Source: Caballeronia choica (GTDB lineage Bacteria; Pseudomonadota; Gammaproteobacteria; Burkholderiales; Burkholderiaceae). Taken from it: a stretch of DNA of 32,970 nucleotides. A model generated the notes under the pieces. The model saw nothing but the letters and a program-made list of their open reading frames with translations, ran no database searches and was not told where the DNA came from. Every line of letters begins with the position of its first letter. Positions within the stretch are counted from its first letter, which is position 1. The DNA lies in NCBI RefSeq assembly GCF_001544535.1, contig NZ_FCON02000084.1, positions 1-32,970 of the forward strand, in the 5' to 3' direction. Positions 24,545 to 32,970 of this stretch are shown piece by piece. The position numbers and the translations under genes were made by a program.

Positions 24545-25666
24545 ATGAACCTCCGCAACCGCCTTGCGCTTCCTCGTCTCCGGGTCGTGTTCGCTCGCGA
24601 TGCGACAACTCGCGCCGACGTCCACCGCGAGCAGCGGCAATCAGGCATTCCAGAAAGCGCGGCGCAGCCCGCCCCGCTCGTTTCCTTGCGGCAAGCGGCG
24701 CTCGCCGCGCTGATGTTCGCGGGCGCGGCGCCGTCGTTTGCCGGGACCGCTGCACCCGCGCCCAAGGATCCGGCGCGTACCGCTGACAGCGGGCGACATC
24801 GTCTCGATGCGTCGCATCAGACGGAGATGATGGACTCCGTGCTGGTGGACGAACCCTATCAGGCGCCGCGCGGCAAGCGTCCGGCTCGCGCGGGCACTAA
24901 GGCGGGCGGCAAGCGGAGCGCCGTCGCGCAGCATCATCCGGCGCATGGCGGCGGATTCAATGTGCATGCGGCGAAAATCCGGGCGGCGGGCGGTAACGGC
25001 ATGCCCGCCACGCGCCTCGCGACGAACGGCAACCGGAATCGGAGCGGCGTCGCGCTGGCGGAGCAGGGCGCGCGCAGTCAGGACACGGTGTCGACGCGCG
25101 CTCCGGCGACCGTGTCGATCGACGCCGATCCACGCCCGCTGCCCATCTTCGACGACTGGACCTCGGCCGCGAGCCTCGCCGAGTCGGCGAACGCAGGACG
25201 CGATGCTCGCGCGGCGGTTGTATCGGACGGCGTCGGCCAGTCGATGCGCGACGCCGCGCCGCTGGCGGCGGGCGTCACCGGTGCCCGGTTGACGGAGCGC
25301 GTCGTGCAAGCGCCCGGAATAGCCGATGCGGAGTCGATGTCGAAATCGGTGGCGGTAGGGCGTGCCTCGGGCAACCGTACGTTACCGATGCTGCAAGGCG
25401 CGTCGGCAACGCGCAACGCCCCGCCCAGCGGCGAATCCGCCGCAGACCCGTGGGCCAGCGCGTGGTTCGGCCGAAGCGGCCTGATGCACGGCAGCGCGTC
25501 CGGCGATGCGCGTTCGGTCGCGCGCGAGAACCCGCAAGACGCCGCCAAGCCGTTCGACGCAACCTTGCTCACGGCACCACGCAACGATTCCAGCGGGGAC
25601 GACTGGACGCGCGTCAGCGAGGTCAGGTCGGACGCTTCGTCGATGAATCAGCGCGGCGTCTGGTAA
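24545..25666 (+). CDS. Hypothetical exported protein, about 373 residues
   Basis: I do not recognise this protein. From the ATG at 24545 the first 40 residues are basic. A hydrophobic segment follows (LRQAALAALMFAGAAPSFAG, about 49-68), ending in a signal-peptidase-like SFA-G site. A long low-complexity region rich in Ala, Arg, Ser and Gly makes up the rest. The only sharper motifs are ADPRPLPIFDDW and ADPWASAWFGRSG. There are no cysteines in the mature part that I can see. An ATG at 24509 would add 12 residues; neither start has a good ribosome binding site. It follows the porin terminator and is an independent unit. Confidence 0.55.
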   Translation: MNLRNRLALPRLRVVFARDATTRADVHREQRQSGIPESAAQPAPLVSLRQAALAALMFAGAAPSFAGTAAPAPKDPARTADSGRHRLDASHQTEMMDSVLVDEPYQAPRGKRPARAGTKAGGKRSAVAQHHPAHGGGFNVHAAKIRAAGGNGMPATRLATNGNRNRSGVALAEQGARSQDTVSTRAPATVSIDADPRPLPIFDDWTSAASLAESANAGRDARAAVVSDGVGQSMRDAAPLAAGVTGARLTERVVQAPGIADAESMSKSVAVGRASGNRTLPMLQGASATRNAPPSGESAADPWASAWFGRSGLMHGSASGDARSVARENPQDAAKPFDATLLTAPRNDSSGDDWTRVSEVRSDASSMNQRGVW

Positions 25667-25768
25667 GCGGCATTCGCACGGCGGCGGGTAGCGGCTGGAG
25701 TCAGTTGCTACCGCAATGCTGGAATCGACGGCCGGGACCGCCGCATCTTTCCAAACGAACTCGCAGAG

Positions 25769-27343
25769 TCACGACGTATGCTTCGACGCCGCCGCCGAAT
25801 CATCACCGCTCGCCTTCGACGCCGCTGCTCGCGGTGAGCGGGGCGAACCCCCGCGCCCGCCATCCGGTTTGTCGGGAACGCGCGCCGGAAAGATCGCGCC
25901 GACCAGCCGGTCGACGAAGAAGAAGAACTTGTCGGATGCGTAGCCCGCGATGAACGCGATCGCCAGGGGCGAGATTTCCTTGCCGCCTTCCAGCAATTTG
26001 CTGAAAAGGCCGATCGAGATTCCGACGATCACCGCACTCGTCACATGCGCCCGGTTCGCCACTTTCGAATGCTCGGGATGAAAGGTATTGGCGGCGGAAT
26101 CGGCGCTCAATTGCCTGAGAATCGCCGCGCACGCGCCGAGCCACGCATACAGCACGGGCAGCATGAAGCCGGTGACAGCGCCCACGATCGAAAGAATGAT
26201 GTCGTTCACATAAAGCGCCATCGCGCGGATGTCCTGATACACGGCGATTTTCTGAAATCCCTGCGCGACGGCGTCCTCGGGCGGCGGCGGATGCTTTTCG
26301 CCGGGCTCGGCGTGCGGACTGGCGAGCAGCGGCAGCGTGATTTCCAGCACTTCCCGCGCGATCGCGAGATTGCATTGCCAGTCGTCTTTCTCTTCGTGCT
26401 CGATATAACCGGTCGAATGCGCGGTGGCATACGCGCTGGGGAAATTGAGCACCGTCTTTTCACCCGGACAAGGCGGTTTATAAGGGCTGCGGATCACGCC
26501 CAATCCAACGCTTGTCGTGAGCGAACTGATGCGGCTCACGTCCGCGAATAACTGGCGATTATTGGTCGCGAATTGCTGAAGCTCCTGCTTGATCTGCAAG
26601 GCCGGTTGCGAATTCTGCAAGGCGACGATGGCGTCGGTGCCTTTCACTTTCGCTTCGGTAATCGCCACCGCGTGCGATTGCAACTGGTTATGCAGTGTTA
26701 AAGCGGCGGCGTCGTTGTCTTTTACGACGATCGCGATATCGGTGGAAATCTGGTTCACGACAAACAGCACGCACGATAGCGATACGACGAGAATCGTCAA
26801 TGCAACGGCCGAGCGCGTGTAAATGCGAATGGCCCGGCGCGCGCCGTGACGCGCATCGTCGCCGGCGGTTTCCGCGACGACCGGCGTGACCGCATGCGCG
26901 ATCCGGCTCATCGCCGCATAAAACGACGCTTCGAGATCGGGATTCCACGTGTGGCTTTGCTGCGCGTCGCGCGCTTTCGACATCGCTTCCACGTCGTTTT
27001 CATCGAGCAGCTTGCCGTTTTGCGCGGCATACGAAACCAGGTCGCGACAGTGATCGAGGTCTTCGGTGATCTTTCTTCCCGGATATTGCACTGCCGCAGC
27101 AATGCGGCTCATCGCCGCATAAAAGCCGCCGTCGATCGCGTGATTCCAGGTGTCGTGATCGATTGCACAGCGCGCGTCGCGAACCGCGTCGACGTCGGTT
27201 TTTTCCAGCGACGTGCCGGTTTCCGCCGCATGAGAAATCAGCGCCTCGCATTTCACGACGTCTTTTGCGACGCGCGGTCCCGGATGGCCGTTGCCATTGT
27301 CGAATTCGGGTGCGGCGATGCCCTGCGATGAAGGAACGCTCAT
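25769..27343 (-). CDS. Membrane protein with duplicated N-terminal module
   Basis: I do not recognise a named family. The 524-residue protein begins with two tandem copies of a module of about 62 residues (25-86 and 92-153). They align without gaps at about 28 identities and share LxSxAA, DVxA, TWN and FYAAMSRIAxAV. A transmembrane helix follows (about 179-197), then a long region (about 200-375) with helical and cysteine-containing parts (PPCPGEK, DDWQCNL), probably periplasmic. Three more hydrophobic helices come next (about 380-407, 433-450, 457-485, with LAIAFIAGYASDKFFFFVDRL). The tail is Pro/Gly/Ser-rich. The plan suggests a sensor or signalling membrane protein with a cytosolic doubled input module. 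It stands alone; codon use appears less GC-rich than its neighbours, hinting at transfer. Confidence 0.7.
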   Translation of the reverse strand: MSVPSSQGIAAPEFDNGNGHPGPRVAKDVVKCEALISHAAETGTSLEKTDVDAVRDARCAIDHDTWNHAIDGGFYAAMSRIAAAVQYPGRKITEDLDHCRDLVSYAAQNGKLLDENDVEAMSKARDAQQSHTWNPDLEASFYAAMSRIAHAVTPVVAETAGDDARHGARRAIRIYTRSAVALTILVVSLSCVLFVVNQISTDIAIVVKDNDAAALTLHNQLQSHAVAITEAKVKGTDAIVALQNSQPALQIKQELQQFATNNRQLFADVSRISSLTTSVGLGVIRSPYKPPCPGEKTVLNFPSAYATAHSTGYIEHEEKDDWQCNLAIAREVLEITLPLLASPHAEPGEKHPPPPEDAVAQGFQKIAVYQDIRAMALYVNDIILSIVGAVTGFMLPVLYAWLGACAAILRQLSADSAANTFHPEHSKVANRAHVTSAVIVGISIGLFSKLLEGGKEISPLAIAFIAGYASDKFFFFVDRLVGAIFPARVPDKPDGGRGGSPRSPRAAASKASGDDSAAASKHTS

Positions 27344-27780
27344 GCCAGTCTCCCCGTTTTCGAGGCGCGGCAGCGCGCGCCCGGGTACATCGGTTCGATT
27401 TCTAATTTAGGCTGTTATTGCGAGCGACGGCGGATGAATCGGACGGCTCGGTCGATTCTGTTGGCCCGCAAACGTTTGATAACGATTCTAGGCGGCGATT
27501 TGCGTGTTTGTGTGCGCGCGATCGCACAGAAGGGAAAGCGGCCGGCGGTGGGTCGCGAGATGATTTTCCGAGAGGCGGTGGATTTAATCTTTCGCGGAAC
27601 GGTTCGAATTTCCGCGAGAAGAACAGGTCGCCGGAAGCCTGAACATCGAAGCGTATGTGCGCCGCGCATCACGACGAACCAAGCGCGCTCTTGAATAGCG
27701 AGGCAGGATGGGGGTCAAATAGCGCTGGGGGCCACCCGGTCCTCCGAAGTTGGTACGTCCGGTGACTCATGGAGCGAATC
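27344..27780. other. Intergenic region between divergent genes
   Basis: About 440 bases separate the membrane-protein start from the small secreted protein. Short frames on both strands lack start signals. The stretch 27395-27500 is relatively AT-rich and probably holds the leftward promoter. I see no repeat or RNA gene. Confidence 0.45.
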
Positions 27781-27999
27781 ATGAAAAAGCAGCTTCTGAC
27801 CGCGTCGTTGCTGGCCCTTGCATCCTCCCTCGCCGCGCCCGCCTTTGCGCGCGACGACGGACCCCGTTTTGCTTCAGACCTTCTCGATACGCTCGTCGCG
27901 CAGCATGCCGCTGCGAGCCGCAATATCGCCGACCGCCACGCTTCGCCCGGCCCGTCGTCAGCACCGGCCGCGGCGCCGGCGAGCGGCACGCCGGGCTGA
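27781..27999 (+). CDS. Small secreted protein, 72 residues
   Basis: The protein has a textbook signal peptide (MKKQLLTASLLALASSLAAP, cleaved after AFA at residue 23). The mature part is only about 49 residues and begins RDDGPRFASDLLDTLVAQH, followed by an Ala/Pro/Ser-rich tail. It should be periplasmic. GGAG lies six bases before this ATG; an ATG at 27769 would add four residues. No family is recognised. It is followed by a long GC-rich hairpin (28030-28059), which may end its transcript. Confidence 0.65.
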   Translation: MKKQLLTASLLALASSLAAPAFARDDGPRFASDLLDTLVAQHAAASRNIADRHASPGPSSAPAAAPASGTPG

Positions 28000-28029
28000 T
28001 CGCGGCGGCCCGAAGCGGCCGGACGGTTC

Positions 28030-28059
28030 GCCCGCGCGCATCGACGGATGCGCGCGGGC
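28030..28059 (+). terminator. Long GC hairpin, probable transcript end
   Basis: Perfect 13-base arms GCCCGCGCGCATC (28030-28042) and GATGCGCGCGGGC (28047-28059) enclose a GACG loop. There is no T-tract, so it is either a Rho-dependent end or an RNA-stabilising structure. Confidence 0.5.
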
Positions 28060-28100
28060 GCGCTATCGTCCTTCGAGACCGCCATCGTTCCCTGAACATA

Positions 28101-28117
28101 CGTACCCTAAAGGTACG
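28101..28117. promoter_or_regulatory. Palindrome CGTACC-N5-GGTACG upstream of the lipoprotein gene
   Basis: Six-base inverted arms with a CTAAA centre lie 73 bases before the lipoprotein start. Size and position suit a dimeric repressor or activator site. No hexamer pair is clear enough to name a promoter. Confidence 0.4.
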
Positions 28118-28189
28118 AAAATTGCGCCCACGGCCCCGGGTTGGCGGCTGCTCGTCCGCCTGATCGACTGATCCAACTCATCAAAGGCC

Positions 28190-29260
28190 ATGACAAGGAA
28201 AGCAATTTCGATAGCGGTGCTCAGCCTGGCGTGCCTTTCCGCCGGATGTTCGATGATCGGACCGAACCGGCTGAAGGCCGACCAGGTCGATTACGCGCGC
28301 GCCCTCGGCGACGCGAAGAAGCGTGAAATTCTTGCCGCGATGGTCGGTTTGCGCTTCGCGGATTCGCCCGCGTTCCTGACGGTCAGCCAGGTCATCGCCG
28401 CCTACACGTTCGATGCGACCGCCGGCTCGACGCTCAACGCCGGTTCCGGCAGCCAGCCGAACTACGCGCTGGCGACGGGCTCGGTGTCCTACTCGAACCA
28501 TCCGACTTTCACGTTCACGCCGACGACCGGCGAAGCCTACGCGAGCGCCTACATCCGGCCGCTTTCCCCGACGCTCGTGATGCCACTCGCCGAGAGCGGC
28601 ATGCCGATCGACCTCCTGTTGCGCATCACCGCGCAGTCGATCGGCGGCCTGCAGAACGGCACGGCGCTCGGCGGCCCGAACAGTTCGGGCGCGCCCGAGT
28701 TCTTCCAGTTGCTGCGCGCGCTGCGGCGGCTGCAACTGGCGGGCGAGCTGAACATCGAGTCGCGCGACGACAATCACGCCGGCCGGGTATTCCTCACGAT
28801 CGGTGGGACGGCGAGCGGGACGTCGAAGGAAACCGCCGAGGATCTCGCGAGCGTGCGCCGCCTGCTGAAACTGTCGCCGAAGACGAAGACCTACGAGATC
28901 GTCTACGGCCAGTCGGCGCAGCGCGGCGACCACATACCGATGGTCACGCGCTCGGTGCTCGGCATTCTCACGGACCTGGGCGCACAGGTCGACGTGCCGT
29001 CCGAGCTGATCGGCAGCGGCTCGACCAAGCCGACCATCGGACTGATCGGCGGGGAGACGCGTCCGACCATCGTCGTCAAGGTGGGCAAGAAGGCGCCGGC
29101 GGATGCGTACGTGAATATTCTCTACGGCCAGTCGGAGTACTGGATCGAACGCAGCGACTTCGACTCGAAATACGCGTTCACGGTCGTGCAGAACCTGATG
29201 GCGCTCGCCGAGGTTACGCAGGATTCGAAGGCGCCGATCGTGACGATTCCGGCGAACTAG
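28190..29260 (+). CDS. Uncharacterised lipoprotein, 356 residues
   Basis: A lipoprotein signal (MTRKAISIAVLSLACLSAGC) places the lipidated cysteine at residue 20. The mature protein begins with a helix (VDYARALGDAKKREILAAMV) and the stretch GLRFADSPAFLTVSQVIAAY. I remember this order from uncharacterised lipoproteins of Proteobacteria that start with a Y-x-x-A-L helix, then L-R-Y/F-x-D-x-P-x-F. The rest is mixed strand and helix, with FQLLRALRRLQLAGEL in the middle and a C-terminal YGQSEYWIERSDFDSKYAFT. It is probably anchored in the outer membrane facing the periplasm. The RND pump follows after 206 bases on the same strand, so a functional link is possible but not shown. Confidence 0.7.
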   Translation: MTRKAISIAVLSLACLSAGCSMIGPNRLKADQVDYARALGDAKKREILAAMVGLRFADSPAFLTVSQVIAAYTFDATAGSTLNAGSGSQPNYALATGSVSYSNHPTFTFTPTTGEAYASAYIRPLSPTLVMPLAESGMPIDLLLRITAQSIGGLQNGTALGGPNSSGAPEFFQLLRALRRLQLAGELNIESRDDNHAGRVFLTIGGTASGTSKETAEDLASVRRLLKLSPKTKTYEIVYGQSAQRGDHIPMVTRSVLGILTDLGAQVDVPSELIGSGSTKPTIGLIGGETRPTIVVKVGKKAPADAYVNILYGQSEYWIERSDFDSKYAFTVVQNLMALAEVTQDSKAPIVTIPAN

Positions 29261-29466
29261 GGGGCGCTGGCGCCCGGGGTGGCCCGAGCGCATCAAACGG
29301 TGCAGACACCGCGCCCCGCGCCATTCCTCGGTGGAATTTCTTCAGCACAAACCCTCGCAACCGTTTGCGCCATTTGTTTTGTAAGCTTCCTTTGTGTCAT
29401 CTTATCGATGCGTTGATATTTCAATAACCGGCCGACACGGAAAAAACACTCGGGCAAGCGAAATCG

Positions 29467-32400
29467 ATGTGGATCGTCAGACTTGCGCTACGGCGCCCGT
29501 ACACGTTTATCGTCCTGTCACTGCTGTTGCTGATCATCGGTCCGCTCGTGATCCTGCGCACGCCGACCGACATCTTTCCCAACATCGACATCCCGGTCGT
29601 CTCGGTCATCTGGAGTTACAACGGCCTGCAACCGGCCGAGATGGAGCGGCGCATCACGCTCAATTACGAGCGCGGCCTCTCGGTCGCGGTCAACGACATC
29701 GAGCACATCGAATCGGAATCGCTGCCGGGCATCGCGGTGATTCGCATCTATTTCCAGCCGAACGCGAACGTGGATGAAGCGATCGCCGAGATCACGGCGC
29801 TCTCGCAAACCCAGCTTCGCTCGCTTCCGCCCGGCATCACGCCGCCGAACATCCTGCGCTTCAACGCATCGACGGTGCCGATCCTGCGGCTCGCGCTTTC
29901 GTCGACGGAACTCACCGAGCAGCAGCTCTACGACTTCGGCAACAGCTTCCTCAAGACGCAGCTCGCGACCGTGCAGGGCGCGTCGGTGCCGTTGCCTTAC
30001 GGCGGCAAACAGCGCCAGATCATGGTCGACATCGACTCGCGCAAGCTGCAGGCGAAAAACCTCGCGCCGACCGATGTCGTCAATGCGATCACCGCCCAGA
30101 ACCTGATCCTGCCGACCGGCACGACCAAGATCGGCCCGACCGAATATTCGGTTGGACTCAACGCGAGCCCGAGCACGATCGAAGGCCTCAACGACATCCC
30201 GATTCGCACCGGCCCGAACGGCACCATCTATATCAAGGACGTCGCCCACGTGCGCGACGGCTTCCAGCCGCAGACCAACATCGTGCGCCTCGACGGCACG
30301 CGCGCCTCGCTGCTCACGATCAACAAGAGCGGCAACGCCTCGACGCTCGACATCGTCGCGCGCGTAAAGGCGCTCTTGCCGACGCTGCGTGGCCTCGTGC
30401 CGGAGTCGCTGAAGATCGAGCCGGTCGCGGACCAGTCGCTGTTCGTGCGCGCTTCGGTGTCGGGCGTGCTGCGCGAAGCGGTGATCGCAGCCGGCCTGAC
30501 CGCGCTGATGGTGCTGCTTTTTCTCGGCAGCTGGCGCGCGACGCTGATCATCGCGATCTCGATTCCGCTCTCGATGCTGACCTCGATCGTGATGCTTTCC
30601 GCGATCGGCCAGACGATCAACATCATGACGCTCGGCGGCCTCGCGCTGGCGGTGGGTATCCTCGTCGACGACGCAACGGTCGCCATCGAGAACATCAGCC
30701 AGAACCTCGAGCAGGGCAAGGAGCTGGAGCAGGCGATCCTCGACGGCGCGCAGCAGATCGCGGTGCCGACGCTCGTCTCGACGCTCTCCATCTGCATCGT
30801 GTTCATTCCGATGTTCCTGCTGACGGGCGTCGCGCACTACCTGTTCGTGCCGCTCGCCGAAGCGGTCGTGTTCGCGATGCTCGCGTCGTACTTCTTCTCG
30901 CGCACGCTGATCCCGACGCTCGCGAAATACCTGCTGCGCAACCACGAGCACATGGGCGGCGACGTCGAATCGATGAAGGGTTCGCGCAATCCCTTCGTGC
31001 GCATCCACCTGGGTTTCGAGCGGCGCTTCGAGTCCGTGCGCCACCGCTATCGCGGCTTTCTCGAAGCGCAACTCGAGCATCCGGGCCGCTTCGCGCTGAT
31101 CTTCCTGCTGTGCTGCCTGCTCTCGCTCGGACTCGCGCCGTTCCTCGGCCGCGACTTCTTTCCCTCCGTCGACGCCGGCGTGATCGCGATGCACCTGCGC
31201 ACGCGCACGGGCACGCGCATCGAGGAAACGGCCGCGCTGACGGATCGCGTCGACCAGCGCGTGCGCCAGTTGATCCCGAAAACCGAAGTGCGTTCGATCA
31301 TCGACAATATCGGCTTGCCGGTGTCGGGCATCAACCTCTCGTACAGCAATACCGGCACGATCAGTTCCGCCGACTCCGACGTCCTCATCAGCCTCAACGA
31401 AGACCACAAGCCGACCGCCGATTACATCCACGAATTGCGCCAGCGCCTGCCCGTCGAGTTTCCGGGCGTCGCATTCTCGTTCCTGCCGGCCGACATCGTC
31501 AGCCAGATCCTGAACTTCGGCGTGCCCGCGCCGCTCGACATCGAGATCGTCGGTCGCGACGTGCAGGGCAACCGCGCGTTCGCGAACCGCCTGCTCGCGA
31601 AGATCCGCAGCGTGCCCGGACTCGTCGACGCGCGCATCCAGCAGCCTTCCGACCTGCCGTCGATCTTCGTCGAAGTGGATCGGACCAAGGCGTTGCAGGC
31701 GGGCTTCACGCAACGCGACGTCGCCAACAATCTGCTGATCACGCTTTCCGGCAGCCAGCAGACGACGCCGACCTTCTGGCTCAATCCGGCCAACGGCGTG
31801 AGCTACAACGTCATCACGTCCGCGCCGCAATACGACATGGATTCGCTGCAATCGGTGGCGAACATCCCGCTGACGTCGGCGTCCGGCAAGACGAACCTGC
31901 TCGGCTCGCTCGCCACGCTCTCGCGCGGCTCGCGCGAGGCGGTGGTCTATCACTACAACGCGCAGACCAGCATCAACCTTTACGCAACGACCGAGCGGCG
32001 CGATCTCGGCGCGGTATCGGACGACGTGCAGCGCATCATCGACGAAGCGCGCGGCGAGTTGCCCAAGGGCTCGTCGATCGAGATGCGCGGCCAGGTCGAA
32101 ACGATGAACTCGTCGTTCAGCGGTCTCGCGTTCGGGCTGATCCTTGCGGTCGTGCTGGTGTACTTGCTGATCGTCGTGAACTTCCAGTCGTGGCTCGATC
32201 CGTTCATCATCATCACCGCGTTGCCGGGCGCGCTCGCGGGCATCGTCTGGATGTTGTTCCTCACGCACACCACGCTGTCGATTCCCGCGCTCACCGGCGC
32301 GATCATGTGCATCGGCATCGCGACGGCGAACAGCATCCTGGTGGTGAGTTTCGCGCGTTCCGCGTTGCAGGAGCATGGCGACGCCGTGCGTTCCGCGCTC

Positions 32401-32649
32401 GAAGCGGGTTTTACGCGCTTTCGCCCGGTGCTGATGACCGCGCTCGCGATGATGATCGGCATGGTGCCGATGGCAGTTGGTCTGGGCGAGGGCGGCGAGC
32501 AGAACGCGCCGCTCGGGCGCGCGGTGATCGGCGGATTGATGGTTGGCACGATCGCGACACTGTTTTTCGTGCCGGTGGTGTTTTCGATGATCTACCGGCG
32601 GATCGAAGCACGGAGGGGGTTGGAGGCTGGCGCAGCGAGGGATGGATGA
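29467..32649 (+). CDS. RND-family efflux pump, inner-membrane component (AcrB/HAE1 type)
   Basis: The 1060-residue proton-driven exporter has the family's full length and layout: a first helix (12-30), a periplasmic porter domain, a six-helix bundle, a second porter domain and a second helix bundle. The opening motif PTDIFPNIDIPVVSV is typical. The proton-relay acidic pair is in AVGILVDDATVAIENI (Asp401, Asp402). The second half has the matching SIPALTGAIMCIGIATANS. It should work as a trimer with a periplasmic adaptor and an outer-membrane channel, but neither is found next to it. The substrate is unknown. The ATG at 29467 begins the conserved N-terminus but has only a weak purine stretch upstream. 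Confidence 0.93.
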   Translation: MWIVRLALRRPYTFIVLSLLLLIIGPLVILRTPTDIFPNIDIPVVSVIWSYNGLQPAEMERRITLNYERGLSVAVNDIEHIESESLPGIAVIRIYFQPNANVDEAIAEITALSQTQLRSLPPGITPPNILRFNASTVPILRLALSSTELTEQQLYDFGNSFLKTQLATVQGASVPLPYGGKQRQIMVDIDSRKLQAKNLAPTDVVNAITAQNLILPTGTTKIGPTEYSVGLNASPSTIEGLNDIPIRTGPNGTIYIKDVAHVRDGFQPQTNIVRLDGTRASLLTINKSGNASTLDIVARVKALLPTLRGLVPESLKIEPVADQSLFVRASVSGVLREAVIAAGLTALMVLLFLGSWRATLIIAISIPLSMLTSIVMLSAIGQTINIMTLGGLALAVGILVDDATVAIENISQNLEQGKELEQAILDGAQQIAVPTLVSTLSICIVFIPMFLLTGVAHYLFVPLAEAVVFAMLASYFFSRTLIPTLAKYLLRNHEHMGGDVESMKGSRNPFVRIHLGFERRFESVRHRYRGFLEAQLEHPGRFALIFLLCCLLSLGLAPFLGRDFFPSVDAGVIAMHLRTRTGTRIEETAALTDRVDQRVRQLIPKTEVRSIIDNIGLPVSGINLSYSNTGTISSADSDVLISLNEDHKPTADYIHELRQRLPVEFPGVAFSFLPADIVSQILNFGVPAPLDIEIVGRDVQGNRAFANRLLAKIRSVPGLVDARIQQPSDLPSIFVEVDRTKALQAGFTQRDVANNLLITLSGSQQTTPTFWLNPANGVSYNVITSAPQYDMDSLQSVANIPLTSASGKTNLLGSLATLSRGSREAVVYHYNAQTSINLYATTERRDLGAVSDDVQRIIDEARGELPKGSSIEMRGQVETMNSSFSGLAFGLILAVVLVYLLIVVNFQSWLDPFIIITALPGALAGIVWMLFLTHTTLSIPALTGAIMCIGIATANSILVVSFARSALQEHGDAVRSALEAGFTRFRPVLMTALAMMIGMVPMAVGLGEGGEQNAPLGRAVIGGLMVGTIATLFFVPVVFSMIYRRIEARRGLEAGAARDG

Positions 32650-32970
32650 TCGCTGGCGCTTGGGGTTGGAGTGGGGTGGGTTGAGTTGTTTACACCGTTT
32701 GATGCGCTTGGGCTTCTGCGGAACTTGCTTTGGTTTTGGTTTATTAGCTCTGCCCCTGTCCGGGGCGGGACTCACTTTCTTTGCTGCTGCAAAGAAAGTA
32801 AGCAAAGAAAGCAGCTTCCCAACGCCAATTCTTGCCAGTCGTCGCCAGACCGTTATGTCGGAGTGGTCCAACCGGGGGAGTGTCGTTAGCGGAGTTTCAT
32901 CGTTGTTGGCATGTAGAAAAGGCGCGCACGTCGCACCGCTGCGCGGAGTGGAACAGCAGTCATTCATCCG
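32650..32970. other. Non-coding right edge with a Burkholderia-type repeat
   Basis: No gene is supported after the pump. Leftward open frames across this stretch (giving LLSLLTFFAAAKKVS) are of the kind often over-annotated in Burkholderia. They come from translation of the repeat described separately. Confidence 0.6.
32750..32868. repeat. Burkholderia-type intergenic hairpin repeat
   Basis: A GCCCC/GGGGC stem (32752-32766) is followed by a perfect 11-base stem ACTTTCTTTGC/GCAAAGAAAGT (32774-32799) with a TGCT loop. Another GCAAAGAAAG follows, and then a tail ending ACCGTTATGTCGG. From memory this CTTTCTTTGC / GCAAAGAAAG element recurs between genes in Burkholderia genomes; copy number cannot be checked here. 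Confidence 0.65.

Noticed and set aside
29518-32967. 1149-codon open frame antisense to the RND pump
   Set aside because: Its product is an arginine/histidine/aspartate-rich shadow of GC-rich coding DNA, without domains, opposite a complete AcrB-type gene.
1-32970. CRISPR array, rRNA genes or a recognisable defence operon
   Set aside because: No regularly spaced repeats, no rRNA-like sequence, and no known defence effector combination was seen.

Overview
This window looks like chromosomal DNA of a Burkholderia sensu lato bacterium (Burkholderia, Paraburkholderia or Caballeronia). The signs are a high-GC sequence with many long shadow reading frames, a Burkholderia-type trimeric porin, the dusA/tRNA-His neighbourhood, and a hairpin repeat at the right edge of a kind I associate with this group. 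The assignment rests on recognition, not on a database search.

Left part (1 to about 4900): an accessory, partly decayed stretch. It opens with the 5' end of an IS1634-type transposase running off the left edge. It then holds a frameshifted small gene, a lytic transglycosylase with a solute-binding-like domain, a long stretch without a convincing gene, a small ribbon-helix-helix-like protein, a tiny lipoprotein, and a small membrane protein broken by a frameshift. Two diverged copies of a 50-base element sit upstream of the last two genes. The stretch ends at the 3' end of a tRNA-His gene, a typical site for island insertion.

Middle part (4900 to 19950): mostly core-like metabolism and transport. 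It runs dusA, an aldo/keto reductase with a SnoaL-like protein, and a MocR-type regulator divergent from a DJ-1/PfpI protein with overlapping promoters. A small unknown gene and an Lrp/AsnC regulator follow. The regulator precedes a lysine-6-dehydrogenase-like enzyme whose leader carries two micro-ORFs. Then come a P-loop kinase-like protein, a CPA1 cation/proton antiporter, a mercuric-reductase-like flavoprotein, and a leftward set (ankyrin protein, double PRC-barrel lipoprotein, MFS transporter). A DUF938 methyltransferase-like gene diverges from that set.

Right part (20000 to 32970): a Rieske non-haem iron oxygenase, a small unknown protein, a LysE-type exporter, a 36-residue lysine-rich protein, a porin, and an unrecognised exported protein. 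A four-helix membrane protein with a duplicated N-terminal module lies in an apparently less GC-rich pocket. It is followed by a small secreted protein, an uncharacterised lipoprotein, and an RND-family inner-membrane pump with no adaptor or outer-membrane partner in view.

The best candidates for something undescribed are the duplicated-module membrane protein at 25769-27343, the transition-only repeat pair at 3905-3954 / 4372-4421, and the micro-ORF leader at 11089-11127. No CRISPR array, rRNA or recognisable defence operon was seen.
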